Assembly: GCA_002066995.1 (NCBI GenBank)
Contig: MWTC01000052.1
Location: 124,001 to 188,000, forward strand
DNA length: 64,000 nt
Direction: 5' to 3'
Source of the DNA: Sphingobacteriales bacterium UTBCD1
Lineage (GTDB): Bacteria; Bacteroidota; Bacteroidia; Chitinophagales; Chitinophagaceae
The translations under genes were made by a program, and so were the position numbers. Below are positions 45,552-54,031 of the stretch, piece by piece; positions within the stretch are counted from its first letter, which is position 1; each line of letters begins with the position of its first letter. The notes below the pieces were generated by a model, which saw only the letters and a program-made list of their open reading frames with translations, was not told the origin of the DNA and did no database searches.

Positions 45552-46543
45552 GCCTCCGAATCATAAAGACAGGCGTATTAGACAGCATCCAGGATGCCGG
45601 CCGTTTTGGATGGCAATTTCAGGGGGTTAATCCTACGGGAGTGATGGACCGGTTTTCTGCAAGCATTGCTAATATGCTTGCAGGAAATAACCCGGATGCA
45701 GCGACCATTGAATTGCATTTTCCTGCTTCTGTTTTTTTATTTGAGCGTCCTGCTTTAATAGCATTAGGCGGCGCTGATTTTGCTGCTTCGGTAAATGGCG
45801 AACCTGTTCCTTCTTTGCATCCAATCATCGTAAATAAAGATTCCCTGTTGTTGTTTTCGGCACCTTTACATGGAGCCAGGACTTATCTTGCTATAAAAGG
45901 AGGGATTGATTCCGATGAATGGCTGGGTAGCCAAAGCACACATTTGCAGGCAATGATAGGTGGTTATCACGGAAGGAGGTTACACAAAAATGACCAGCTA
46001 TTTTTCAAAATAAATATTGATTATTCCTCTATTCTGCAAAATAAAGAATTTGTGGTTCTTCCCTGGAAGGTTGATCAAGCACGGGAAAATGGGAGTGAAA
46101 ATAGCAATGAGTTGTTTGTACTCCCGGGACGTGAATGGGATTGGCTTGATGAAAAGTCGAAAGCAGATTTTTTATCAGCTTCTTTTACAATTTCACAGCA
46201 ATCTGACCGGATGGGATACAGGCTGAATGATATTCCGCTTCATGTAGTGAACAGCGAAGACCTCGTTTCATCAGCAGTTAGTTTTGGTACTGTGCAGCTT
46301 TTACCAAACGGGCAGTTGATTATTTTGATGGCGGATCATCAAACTACAGGCGGTTATCCGAAGATTGCACACATCATTTCTGCCCATCAATCCAAAGCAG
46401 CACAGCTGAAAGCAGGAGATAAGATCCATTTCAGGATGACCGATCAGCAAACGGCTGAAAGATTATTGCTGAAGCAACAATTACATTTGCTGCAACTCCA
46501 AAATGCATGTACATTCAGGCTGGATGAATTTTTTAATAAATGA
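45548..46543 (+). CDS. pxpC: 5-oxoprolinase subunit PxpC
   Basis: PxpC (KipA/AHS2) is the partner of PxpB. The 331-residue protein has typical segments SIQDAGRFGWQFQGVNPTGVMD, ALGGADFAA, YLAIKGGID and the C-terminal QTTGGYPKIAHII. Overlaps of 4 bp on both sides place it in the middle of pxpB-pxpC-pxpA. The family also occurs fused to biotin carboxylases, but no biotin gene is nearby here. Confidence 0.93.
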   Translation: MSLRIIKTGVLDSIQDAGRFGWQFQGVNPTGVMDRFSASIANMLAGNNPDAATIELHFPASVFLFERPALIALGGADFAASVNGEPVPSLHPIIVNKDSLLLFSAPLHGARTYLAIKGGIDSDEWLGSQSTHLQAMIGGYHGRRLHKNDQLFFKINIDYSSILQNKEFVVLPWKVDQARENGSENSNELFVLPGREWDWLDEKSKADFLSASFTISQQSDRMGYRLNDIPLHVVNSEDLVSSAVSFGTVQLLPNGQLIILMADHQTTGGYPKIAHIISAHQSKAAQLKAGDKIHFRMTDQQTAERLLLKQQLHLLQLQNACTFRLDEFFNK

Positions 46544-47283
46544 TTATTGACCTCAATTGCGATATGGGTGAAGGCTTTGGTACTGATGCTGCCATGATGC
46601 CGTTTATCAGCTCGGCAAATATCGCCTGCGGATACCATGCCGGCGATGAGAACACAATGAAAGAAACTATACGGGCTACAATGGAACATGGTGTTCAAAT
46701 TGGCGCACATCCTTCTTTTTTTGATCGTGAAAATTTTGGCAGAAAAGAAATGAGTCTTCCTGTAGCTGAGATTTACGATCTCGTGTCAGCGCAGATGAAA
46801 TTGCTGAATGCTGCTACAAATTATTTTGGAACAAAAATCAATCATGTAAAACCGCATGGAGCCTTGTATAATATGTCTGCTTCAGATCCTTTTATTGCGG
46901 AAGCTATTGCAAATGCGATCAGAGATTTTGATCCACGGCTGATCTTGTTTGGGTTAAGCGGAAGCCATTCGATCAGCCGGGCTGAAATAATAGGATTAAA
47001 AACAGCAAATGAAGTTTTTGCAGACCGTACATACAGGGATGATGGAAGCCTTACCCCAAGATCACAACCGGGAGCATTGATTGAGGATGCGGACATTGCT
47101 GTACAGCAGGCATTACAAATGATAAAAGAAAAATCAGTAACGACGATCACCGGTAAAAAAATTCCGGTTGCAGCTGAGACTATCTGCATTCATGGTGATG
47201 GTAAATATGCTGTAGTGTTTGCAAAACGGCTGCATGAGGAGTTGGTCAGGGCGGGAATAAAAATTCAACCGGTGAAAAAATGA
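46540..47283 (+). CDS. pxpA: 5-oxoprolinase subunit PxpA (LamB/YcsF family)
   Basis: PxpA completes the oxoprolinase. The 247-residue protein starts MIIDLNCDMGEGFG and has IACGYHAGDENTM, GAHPSFFDRENFGR and KPHGALYN, the conserved polar motifs of the LamB/YcsF barrel. It overlaps pxpC by 4 bp upstream and the permease gene by 4 bp downstream. Confidence 0.95.
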   Translation: MIIDLNCDMGEGFGTDAAMMPFISSANIACGYHAGDENTMKETIRATMEHGVQIGAHPSFFDRENFGRKEMSLPVAEIYDLVSAQMKLLNAATNYFGTKINHVKPHGALYNMSASDPFIAEAIANAIRDFDPRLILFGLSGSHSISRAEIIGLKTANEVFADRTYRDDGSLTPRSQPGALIEDADIAVQQALQMIKEKSVTTITGKKIPVAAETICIHGDGKYAVVFAKRLHEELVRAGIKIQPVKK

Positions 47284-48452
47284 AAAGAAATTCCGCCATA
47301 CTTGGCGCTGCATTTCTTATGGCAACTTCTGCCATAGGGCCGGGGTTTCTTACCCAGACAAGCTTATTCACTGAAGAAATGCTGGCAAGCTTCGGATTTG
47401 TAATACTTATTTCCATAGTCCTGGATATCGGCGTGCAATTGAATATCTGGCGCATTATTGCAGTCAGTGAGAACAGGGCACAGGATCTTGCCAACAGATT
47501 ATTTCCGGGGCTTGGTATTTTCCTTGCAGTGCTGATCGCATTCGGCGGATTGGTATTTAATATCGGAAACATTGCAGGCTGCGGATTAGGCGCCGGCGTA
47601 TTGACGGGATCAGGCCCTAAAACAGGTGCAGTAGTCAGTTGTTTTATAGCCCTGGGGATTTTTTGGTACAAAGAGGCAGGTCGTTTGATGGATCATTTTA
47701 CAAAACTTCTGGGCATTCTAATGATCATGCTTACAGTGTATGTTGCTGTTTCATCATATCCTCCTGTTGCGGACGCTTTTTACAGAACGGTATGGCCCGA
47801 AAAAGTTGATGTGATGAAGATCATCACTTTGGTAGGAGGAACTGTGGGGGGATATATTTCTTTTGCAGGCGTTCATCGCTTGCTTGATGCCGGCATAAAG
47901 GGGCAGCAGAATCTGAAACAAGTGACCCGCAGCTCTGTTAGCGGGATATTAATAACCGCTATTATGAGGTTTGTATTGTTCCTTGCAGCATTAGGCGTTG
48001 TGTGGTACGGTGTTAAATTGCCTGCCGGAAATCCTGCTGCCGGAGTCTTTTCTTCTGCAGCGGGAAAAATGGGGTACATGTTTTTCGGAGTGGTATTGTG
48101 GAGTGCTGCCATCACTTCTGTTGTGGGTGCTTCATATACTTCCGTTTCTTTCTGGAAAACATTGCATCCGTTTATAGCCCGGAATGAGAAAACTTTTATT
48201 TCAGCATTTATTATCCTTGCTACTCTTTCATTTATTATTATCGGGAACCCCGTAAAACAACTTGTTGTTGCAGGTGCTATCAACGGGATCATTCTCCCTC
48301 TTGCGCTGATCATTATCCTGGTTGCTTCAGTAAAAACTTCGCTGATGAAAACATATAAACATCCCGTTTGGCTGCAAGTCTTCGGATGGATTGTTGCTGC
48401 AGTTTTAACCTGGATGAGTTATAAAACGTTTTATCAGCTGTTTATAAAGTAA
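47280..48452 (+). CDS. Nramp-like permease of the 5-oxoproline operon (YcsG-like)
   Basis: The 390-residue protein has about eleven membrane segments and general Nramp similarity. The metal-binding motif DPGN of the first helix reads IGPGFL, and the MPH motif of the sixth reads FAGVHRL, so the usual metal ligands are absent. It is translationally coupled to pxpA by an ATGA overlap. The likely role is uptake of 5-oxoproline or a related amino acid, or an ion needed with it, as suggested for Bacillus ycsG by context. Transport of metal ions appears unlikely from the missing ligands. Confidence 0.87.
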   Translation: MKRNSAILGAAFLMATSAIGPGFLTQTSLFTEEMLASFGFVILISIVLDIGVQLNIWRIIAVSENRAQDLANRLFPGLGIFLAVLIAFGGLVFNIGNIAGCGLGAGVLTGSGPKTGAVVSCFIALGIFWYKEAGRLMDHFTKLLGILMIMLTVYVAVSSYPPVADAFYRTVWPEKVDVMKIITLVGGTVGGYISFAGVHRLLDAGIKGQQNLKQVTRSSVSGILITAIMRFVLFLAALGVVWYGVKLPAGNPAAGVFSSAAGKMGYMFFGVVLWSAAITSVVGASYTSVSFWKTLHPFIARNEKTFISAFIILATLSFIIIGNPVKQLVVAGAINGIILPLALIIILVASVKTSLMKTYKHPVWLQVFGWIVAAVLTWMSYKTFYQLFIK

Positions 48453-48473
48453 TCTTTTGGCTCGCATAAAGTG

Positions 48474-48509
48474 AAAACAAAAGCCCAATCATTAAATTCG
48501 ATTGAGCTT
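48474..48509 (-). terminator. terminator of the L,D-transpeptidase gene
   Basis: On the minus strand AAGCTCAATC and GATTGGGCTT form a 10-bp stem with one G-U pair around GAATTTAAT, followed by TTGTTTT. It is 35 bp after the stop of the gene at 48544. On the plus strand the stem has a mismatch and a poor T-tail, so it favours the minus strand. Confidence 0.7.
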
Positions 48510-48543
48510 AATTGTTATCATCCATCCTTGTTTGTGTGTCCAA

Positions 48544-49314
48544 TCAGCCTTTTAAGTTTAAAATTGCAGAGCCATTCAGGTAAATAGCTGAAGGATGGTA
48601 TATGAAAAAGCAGGTTCCGTTTTTTATAGTGTTGATGATCGCTTTGCTTTCGCTTGCCGGTACGGCGGGGCATCCAAAACTGCGTCCTAAAAATCCGTTA
48701 TGTGCCAGGAAGTTACTTTCTGCATAAACTGCTCCATGCAGTACGATCATCCGGGAAGCGGCCCTGTCATTAAAGCCTTTCTCTACTCCTTTTATTTTAA
48801 GTGACAGACCATGCTCCCCGATATAAGTGTTTTCAGTGATATAGAACCCGAGGCTGCTTTCCAGTGATTCGGGCCGGTTGGAGAAACGTGTAGCAAATTC
48901 TCCGCCCGAATTGCGCCCATGGGCTACGTAGGTGTTGATTAGCAAACGGCCATTTTTCAGATCGATAATATATAATCTTTTGTTTCTTGAAGATTGGCTG
49001 AAATCACAGATAGTGATATAGTCATTATTTATGATCTTATTATTATTGAGCAGATAATAATAACCTTTCAGGGCAAATTCAAATGCTTTTTGTGACAGGC
49101 CGTATTCTTCAAGATGAATATTGCTGTAAAGTCCTGAAAGATTTTTTGATGCTGAATAAGTATTGAGATCGGGCGTATTCAATGAGAAGACGGGTAAAGT
49201 TTTCGAAGGCTCAATTTTAGCATCAGGAAATTCAATCCCGGCATGAGAGATTGGAAAGGCTGCCAATGAAACAGAAAGCCAGTATGCGGATATTGATTTT
49301 AATATCTTGATCAA
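48544..49314 (-). CDS. murein L,D-transpeptidase catalytic domain protein
   Basis: The 256-residue protein has a signal peptide (IKILKSISAYWLSVSLAAFP) and a YkuD-like catalytic core with HGAVYAE and RSFGCPAVPASE, where the Cys is the nucleophile. It would cross-link or modify peptidoglycan stem peptides. The frame has no ATG near its beginning; TTG at 49314 is the only common start before a stop at 49383. It is the sole gene on its transcript. Confidence 0.87.
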   Translation of the reverse strand: MIKILKSISAYWLSVSLAAFPISHAGIEFPDAKIEPSKTLPVFSLNTPDLNTYSASKNLSGLYSNIHLEEYGLSQKAFEFALKGYYYLLNNNKIINNDYITICDFSQSSRNKRLYIIDLKNGRLLINTYVAHGRNSGGEFATRFSNRPESLESSLGFYITENTYIGEHGLSLKIKGVEKGFNDRAASRMIVLHGAVYAESNFLAHNGFLGRSFGCPAVPASESKAIINTIKNGTCFFIYHPSAIYLNGSAILNLKG

Positions 49315-49496
49315 TCGGGTACGGTTTTTCTCCGAAAATTTTCCGGAGCGGATATGAAAACGGATTAGGGTATAAAAATATTATTGAACTAAAAAGAATG
49401 CAAGAAAGTAAACAGGGTTTTTGAATGATTTACGAACAAATACGAGACCACACAATTTTTTCTTTCGGGTATATATACGAAACCTCCATAGCAATT

Positions 49497-50543
49497 TCAA
49501 CTTTCGATAATATGCCTGATCTCTCTTTGTTTGGTAACGAACTCATTAGAGTAGATCCGGAGCAGCAGCATAAATAAAGATATCAGCAGCGGGCCGAAAA
49601 TAAGCCCGATAAATCCAAAAAGATTCAATCCTACAATTACTCCGAAAACAGTTACCAGGGGATGAACGTTTCCGATACGCTTCAGCATGGTAAATCGCAT
49701 CACATTATCTACGGTGCCTATAATACCAAAACCATATATCAGCATTACAATACCCTGCCAGTTCTGATCCCGGGCAAAAAATATTATAGCAAGCGGAACA
49801 TACGCCAGTGCTGCTCCAACTACCGGCAACATACCGGCAATCCAGGTAACTCCGAACCAGAAGAAAGGTTCTTTCACACCCAGGACAAGGTATCCCAATA
49901 ATCCCACGATTGCCTGTGCCAGCGCCACTACCGGAATTCCTACGGCGTTTGATACTACCATCAAATTTACTTCTTTACCCAAGCGGTTAACGTTCTCATC
50001 TTTCAGCGGGATGTATTCATATAAAGCATCTTCCATTTTCCTGCCATTCACCAGCATGAAATAAAGAATAAAATAGATAAAGAAAATTGTTGTGACGGTA
50101 TTAAATGTAGCTCCAAGAATTTTCGGGAGGCTTTGAGCAATGGATTCGCCCATCTTGTTGATGTTTTCATCACTCAGGATCGTGATATCAAAACGGTGCT
50201 CTGCATTGTGAACGACTTTTTTCAAGGCCTCCACCAGGTCTGATGAATGTTGAATTGCATAACTGACCTTGGAAGAGAGTAAGTTTGCCAATAATCCGAC
50301 TGGCAAGAGGATGATTATGATTGAAGCAAGCATCAGGAGGACTGCTGTTATCACTTTTCCCCATTTTCTTTTTTCTGTCAGGTAAAACATAACCCGGTGC
50401 AGTAAAACATATAAAGTGATGGCTCCGAGCAATGCCGGTAAAAAAGAGTACAATTGGAAAAACAATACTAGTGCCAGCAGCAGGATGAGAATGATAAAAA
50501 ATACCTGCCGGACCCGGTTTTGATCAAGTACATTATTGCTCAT
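49497..50543 (-). CDS. AI-2E family transporter (YdiK/TqsA-like)
   Basis: The 348-residue protein has about eight membrane segments with the pattern of the AI-2E (UPF0118) family: paired N-terminal helices, a central soluble helix near residues 100-140, and the C-terminal GVKEPFFWFGVTWIAGMLPVVGAAL and FGVIVGLNLFGFIGLIFGPLL. Members export small molecules or ions, with varied substrates. It is 27 bp after the MATE gene on the same strand. Confidence 0.92.
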   Translation of the reverse strand: MSNNVLDQNRVRQVFFIILILLLALVLFFQLYSFLPALLGAITLYVLLHRVMFYLTEKRKWGKVITAVLLMLASIIIILLPVGLLANLLSSKVSYAIQHSSDLVEALKKVVHNAEHRFDITILSDENINKMGESIAQSLPKILGATFNTVTTIFFIYFILYFMLVNGRKMEDALYEYIPLKDENVNRLGKEVNLMVVSNAVGIPVVALAQAIVGLLGYLVLGVKEPFFWFGVTWIAGMLPVVGAALAYVPLAIIFFARDQNWQGIVMLIYGFGIIGTVDNVMRFTMLKRIGNVHPLVTVFGVIVGLNLFGFIGLIFGPLLISLFMLLLRIYSNEFVTKQREIRHIIES

Positions 50544-50570
50544 AAATAGAAAAAATCTTATCTAAAGGTA

Positions 50571-51995
50571 TCATATCTTCACTTTCTTCCATTTGCCTTT
50601 TTTAAAATATATCCAGGCTGCAACGGCACTTAGTGTTTCGGCATCTGGGATACAAATAAAAATACCTTCAATCCCTGTTCGAAACTCCTGCACCAGTAAA
50701 TAGGCTAATGGTACCTGAAACAACCAGAATGAAAAGAAACTGATCCATGTCGGGGTTTTAGTATCTCCTGCACCATTTAATGCCTGCATCATCACCATTC
50801 CGATACCATAAAATATATAACCCAGGCCAATGATGGTTAATGCTTGAGCACCGACCTGCCGCACAGTATCTTCTTTTGTAAAAATACTTATGATGGGAGA
50901 TGCAAAGAATACGAACGACAACATGACTGCAGTCATGAAAACAGCATTGTATTTGGCTGTGAGCATAACGCTTTTAACAGCACGATCCGGTTGATTGGCG
51001 CCAAGGTTTTGGCCTACCAAAGTTGCCGCAGCATTACTTAAACCCCATGCGGGCAAAATGAAGAATACAACATTTCGGATAGCAATCTGGTAGCCAGCTG
51101 ATGCCGTGGTGCCTCCTGTTTCTGCTACCAGTCTTGATAAAACAATCCAGCTTCCCGATGCAATCAAAAATTGAAATGTAGCAGGCCATGCTATTTGCAC
51201 CAATGTCTTCATGACCTTAATATCAGTTTTGAAATGTTCTTTTCGCAAGCTGATGCTGCTTTTTCCGCCAAACAAACTCCGGCATTGATACAGAACGCCC
51301 ATTCCTCTTCCGATAGTAGTAGCAATAGCGGCACCTTCCAATCCAAAGCCCTTCCACGGCCCAATGCCATAAATAAATATCGGGCATAAAATAATATTCA
51401 GGAGACTTGCCAGCCATAAACTTCGCATGGCCATAGCAGCATCTCCTGCGCCACGAAAGATTCCATTGATTAAAAAAAGCAAAAGAACGGTCAAACTTCC
51501 GCCCATCATGATGCGGGTGAAACCGGATCCTTCCTTCACCACATCTTCATGGGCTCCCATGATCCGCAAAATATCCGGCGCAAAAATAACTCCTGTTATG
51601 CTGAGAATTACAGATACAATCAGCGCCATGATCAATGATTGCATCCCCGCATGAGCAGCAGCTTCTTTATTTTTTTCACCTGTTCTTCTTGCTACCATCG
51701 CTGTAGCTGCAGTACTTAATCCGATTGCGACAGAATAAACAATGGTGATCACCGACTCGGTAAGCCCTACCGTTTGAATAGCTGAGCTGCTGTTTGGGAG
51801 GTGTCCGATAAAAAAAATATCCACTACGGCAAAAACGGATTCAAGACTCAATTCAAGGATCATGGGAATGGCCAGTAAAATGATTGCGGTACGGATGCTT
51901 CCCTGCGTATAATCATGTTCACCTCCGCGGAGAGATTGTTTTATTAATGAAATAAAACGAGATAGTTTACCGGTATGTATATTGCTTGGGGGCAT
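50571..51995 (-). CDS. MATE family efflux transporter
   Basis: The 474-residue protein has twelve membrane segments in two similar halves with the MATE markers IPMILELSLESVFAVVDIFF and NAAATLVGQNLGANQP. It probably exports cationic drugs or metabolites by Na+ or H+ antiport. It starts with an ATG at 51995 and is first of a two-gene unit with the AI-2E family transporter. Confidence 0.93.
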   Translation of the reverse strand: MPPSNIHTGKLSRFISLIKQSLRGGEHDYTQGSIRTAIILLAIPMILELSLESVFAVVDIFFIGHLPNSSSAIQTVGLTESVITIVYSVAIGLSTAATAMVARRTGEKNKEAAAHAGMQSLIMALIVSVILSITGVIFAPDILRIMGAHEDVVKEGSGFTRIMMGGSLTVLLLFLINGIFRGAGDAAMAMRSLWLASLLNIILCPIFIYGIGPWKGFGLEGAAIATTIGRGMGVLYQCRSLFGGKSSISLRKEHFKTDIKVMKTLVQIAWPATFQFLIASGSWIVLSRLVAETGGTTASAGYQIAIRNVVFFILPAWGLSNAAATLVGQNLGANQPDRAVKSVMLTAKYNAVFMTAVMLSFVFFASPIISIFTKEDTVRQVGAQALTIIGLGYIFYGIGMVMMQALNGAGDTKTPTWISFFSFWLFQVPLAYLLVQEFRTGIEGIFICIPDAETLSAVAAWIYFKKGKWKKVKI

Positions 51996-52149
51996 ACAGA
52001 AAATTAAAAATTTTGAAGAATGAAAAAAGATAGCAGAAAAAAAATTCTGGTATCCGCATTGAAAAATTTAGCTCTTTATTATTAGGGGTTGAGCGAGCCT
52101 TAGCACATGATCATATTCGTAAATTGTAGGAGGCAAATATAGGTAAACT

Positions 52150-52830
52150 TTATTCTGCAACACACAGAACAGACAAATATTGATGAATGTAGCTTTCCTT
52201 TTGCTTGCGGCGGTATTGAAGGATGAATCGGGGATGAGGCAGGGGAATGATGGTTTTAAAAAAATGATATTCCCCGTTCAGAGTGGTGAAGAAATCAAAA
52301 TTCTTTGCCCCGCCAATGCAAATACAATAGTCTGTTTTGAAACCGAAAGAAAGTTGTTTTTGAATACTTGCAATAATAAATGGCTTTGTTGCTGCCATTA
52401 ATTTTTTATCATCATAATAATTCAGGTTTACGCCATCCTTTATAAATCCCAACGGACTAATGGCAGAAATAAAATAATCCCTGTAAAATTTTTTTACCCC
52501 GCCATATTGTTCAATTACTTCGTAAATAAATTCAGCAGATAGTTCCGATTGTTGCCTGAATGTATGATCAATGCCGCAATATTCTTGCAGTTGTTTTGGT
52601 GCGGTGAAGTTGATGCCTGTGATCCCGGCGCCGAAACGACCTGGATTAATACCAAAAATTAAGCGCCTGGAATGAAAGTCGTTATAATATTTTTTAAAAA
52701 AATGTTCCATTACCTTTATCACAGCATTATCCCGCTGCGGGTATAAAATGTTTACTCCTTTTGGTAAATGCTTTGGCGGCTGAAGCGTTTGGTAAAACCG
52801 GATAAGCTGTTTATCAATGGTAGTGGCCAT
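52150..52830 (-). CDS. SMUG2-like uracil-DNA glycosylase family protein (DUF4918)
   Basis: The protein has the UDG-superfamily pattern of the SMUG2/DUF4918 group: LIFGINPGRFGAGITGINFT (motif 1) and PLPHPRF (motif 2, with the His of the catalytic loop). It probably removes uracil or damaged bases from DNA. The ATG at 52830 gives MATTIDKQLIRFYQ; a longer frame to 52899 would overlap the Smr gene. It is 22 bp downstream of the Smr gene, so the two look co-transcribed. Confidence 0.85.
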   Translation of the reverse strand: MATTIDKQLIRFYQTLQPPKHLPKGVNILYPQRDNAVIKVMEHFFKKYYNDFHSRRLIFGINPGRFGAGITGINFTAPKQLQEYCGIDHTFRQQSELSAEFIYEVIEQYGGVKKFYRDYFISAISPLGFIKDGVNLNYYDDKKLMAATKPFIIASIQKQLSFGFKTDYCICIGGAKNFDFFTTLNGEYHFFKTIIPLPHPRFILQYRRKQKESYIHQYLSVLCVAE

Positions 52831-52852
52831 GGCAATGAATTGGAGGGATTGA

Positions 52853-53107
52853 TTAAAATTTAAAATATACAAACAGTCTTCCGAAATTTTTGCTATCATT
52901 TTCGATGCGGTGATATAAAGGCTTAATATGGGGTTGCTGTAAAAAACGCTCCACTTTTTTTCTGAGTTGCCCGCTGCCTTTACCCGGAATGATTTCGATT
53001 TCTTTTATTTTTTTATCAATTGCTTCTTCAAAAGCATCCTGTAATGCCCGGTCAATCGCTTTGCTGTCATTAAAGATGTCGTGAAGGTCCACTTTGACTC
53101 GGGCCAT
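52853..53107 (-). CDS. Smr domain protein
   Basis: The 84-residue protein is a free-standing Smr domain with VKVDLHDIFNDS near the start and IIPGKGSGQLRKKVERFL, the family's LDLHG and GxG motifs. Smr domains nick branched DNA or cleave RNA. It lies directly upstream of the SMUG2-like gene, suggesting a shared DNA repair task; this is inference. Confidence 0.87.
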   Translation of the reverse strand: MARVKVDLHDIFNDSKAIDRALQDAFEEAIDKKIKEIEIIPGKGSGQLRKKVERFLQQPHIKPLYHRIENDSKNFGRLFVYFKF

Positions 53108-53270
53108 AGTATTATTTTATTGAGGGTGTAAGTTACTGATTGAAATTTCCGGATACTTCATTTTGACTACGGGAAAAATTAAAAATACTGCCCATTCGTA
53201 AGAAAGGGGTAAGGGCAAATGATTGTTTTTATTTTTTTAAAACAGAGTTTTTAAAAAAGCTGAATATCCC

Positions 53271-53278
53271 TATTTTTG
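53271..53278 (+). promoter_or_regulatory. candidate -7 box of tRNA-Asn
   Basis: TATTTTTG fits TAnnTTTG and lies 58 bp before the tRNA gene. A T-run at 53248-53252 sits near the -33 position, but no TTG is present. Confidence 0.5.
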
Positions 53279-53336
53279 CAGCCCTGCGGATTGACATTAC
53301 TTTAATGTATAACTGGCCGGCAGGTTTAAAAAAGAT

Positions 53337-53410
53337 TCCTCAGTAGCTCAGCTGGTTAGAGCATCTGACTGTTAATCAGAGGGTCACTGGTTCAAGTCCA
53401 GTCTGAGGAG
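53337..53410 (+). tRNA. tRNA-Asn (GTT anticodon)
   Basis: A 74-base cloverleaf is visible. The acceptor TCCTCAG pairs with CTGAGGA. The D arm contains AGCTCAGCTGG, the anticodon loop is CTGTTAA with GTT for asparagine, and the T arm is CTGGTTCAAGTCCAG. The 3' end (53366-53411) is repeated at 59938-59983, so this gene is the attachment site of the downstream element. Its 3' half may come from the element, but the sequence is identical, so the tRNA stays functional. Confidence 0.97.
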
Positions 53411-53411
53411 C
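53366..53411 (+). repeat. attL: tRNA-side copy of the 46-bp att repeat
   Basis: The bases from the anticodon stem to one base past the tRNA end are identical to 59938-59983. The match ends sharply on both sides (C versus A before it, A versus T after it). It is the left boundary of the integrated element. Confidence 0.95.
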
Positions 53412-53422
53412 AACTAATTATC

Positions 53423-53454
53423 AAGTAGTTATAAAAATATAGCTACTTTTTATT
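53423..53454 (+). terminator. element-borne terminator of tRNA-Asn
   Basis: AAGTAGTTATA and TATAGCTACTT form an 11-bp stem with one G-U pair around AAAA, followed by TTTATTTT. It begins 12 bp after the att repeat, inside the element, and replaces the host terminator that now lies at 59985-60026. Confidence 0.8.
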
Positions 53455-53461
53455 TTATCAC

Positions 53462-53481
53462 TCCGACACATTTCCGACACA
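53462..53481 (+). repeat. tandem 9-bp repeats near attL
   Basis: TCCGACACA occurs at 53462-53470 and 53473-53481, spaced 11 bp apart, about one DNA turn. This phasing, 50-70 bp from attL, fits arm-type integrase or Xis binding sites. Confidence 0.5.
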
Positions 53482-53737
53482 AAGGACATATTACAGTTGA
53501 TTTTTAACCTTTTTGGGGCTTTTTTTAATGAAGTAATCCGGCTATCGTAAACTTAACATTGCCCTTTTAATTTCGTGGCAAAAAGTAACTATCAATTCAA
53601 AGGCTTTTATTCACAAGTGTTTACGTTGTATTGATATTTTCAAGGTACAATATCATTCAGAAAATTCACTTTTGAGGGATTAAACAGCTTTACTTTCCGG
53701 TCCGGGAAATAGGAAACATTCCGTTTGGGTAAAATCA

Positions 53738-54019
53738 TTAAATCTTTACAAGTGTTCCATCAGGCAATTTAAAATAGGTTATTTCTTTTGGAGGGGTTAT
53801 ATCACTTATTTCAGTTCTGCTCAACTTAGGTATCACAAACTCCATAAGATACAAAATAGCTTTTACGTACTCACTACCTGTAAGGTTAGACAATTCTGTT
53901 TTAAAGCGGTCCGTTTGCATATCCAAAACAGATTGAATATACTGCCTTTGTACCGTTGTCAGCTTGTTTGGTGTTCCCTTTGCACGTCCGCCGAATTTCT
54001 TTCCGGTAGTGTTTGCCAT
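53738..54019 (-). CDS. small basic element protein (DUF5681-like)
   Basis: The 93-residue protein starts MANTTGKKFGGRAKGTPNKLT, a basic N-terminal motif shared with small proteins of phages and plasmids of Bacteroidota. A helical middle follows, then an ending PPKEITYFKLPDGTLVKI. The ATG at 54019 is preferred over an ATG two codons upstream. It is the last gene of the element, 12 bp after the primase-like gene. It may bind DNA; I cannot assign more. Confidence 0.7.
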   Translation of the reverse strand: MANTTGKKFGGRAKGTPNKLTTVQRQYIQSVLDMQTDRFKTELSNLTGSEYVKAILYLMEFVIPKLSRTEISDITPPKEITYFKLPDGTLVKI

Positions 54020-54031
54020 AGTCATACTAAT

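Larger units (their letters stand above)
53412..53737. other. left-end control region of the element
   Basis: This 326-bp stretch has no gene. It holds the terminator at 53423-53454, the paired TCCGACACA repeats at 53462-53481, and a 7-bp inverted repeat (TGATATT/AATATCA) at 53632-53655. It probably contains integrase or Xis sites and the end of the element's leftward transcript. Confidence 0.55.

Noticed and set aside
47873-48313. 146-codon open frame opposite the Nramp-like permease
   Set aside because: It is the mirror of hydrophobic codons in a membrane protein gene and is not independently supported.
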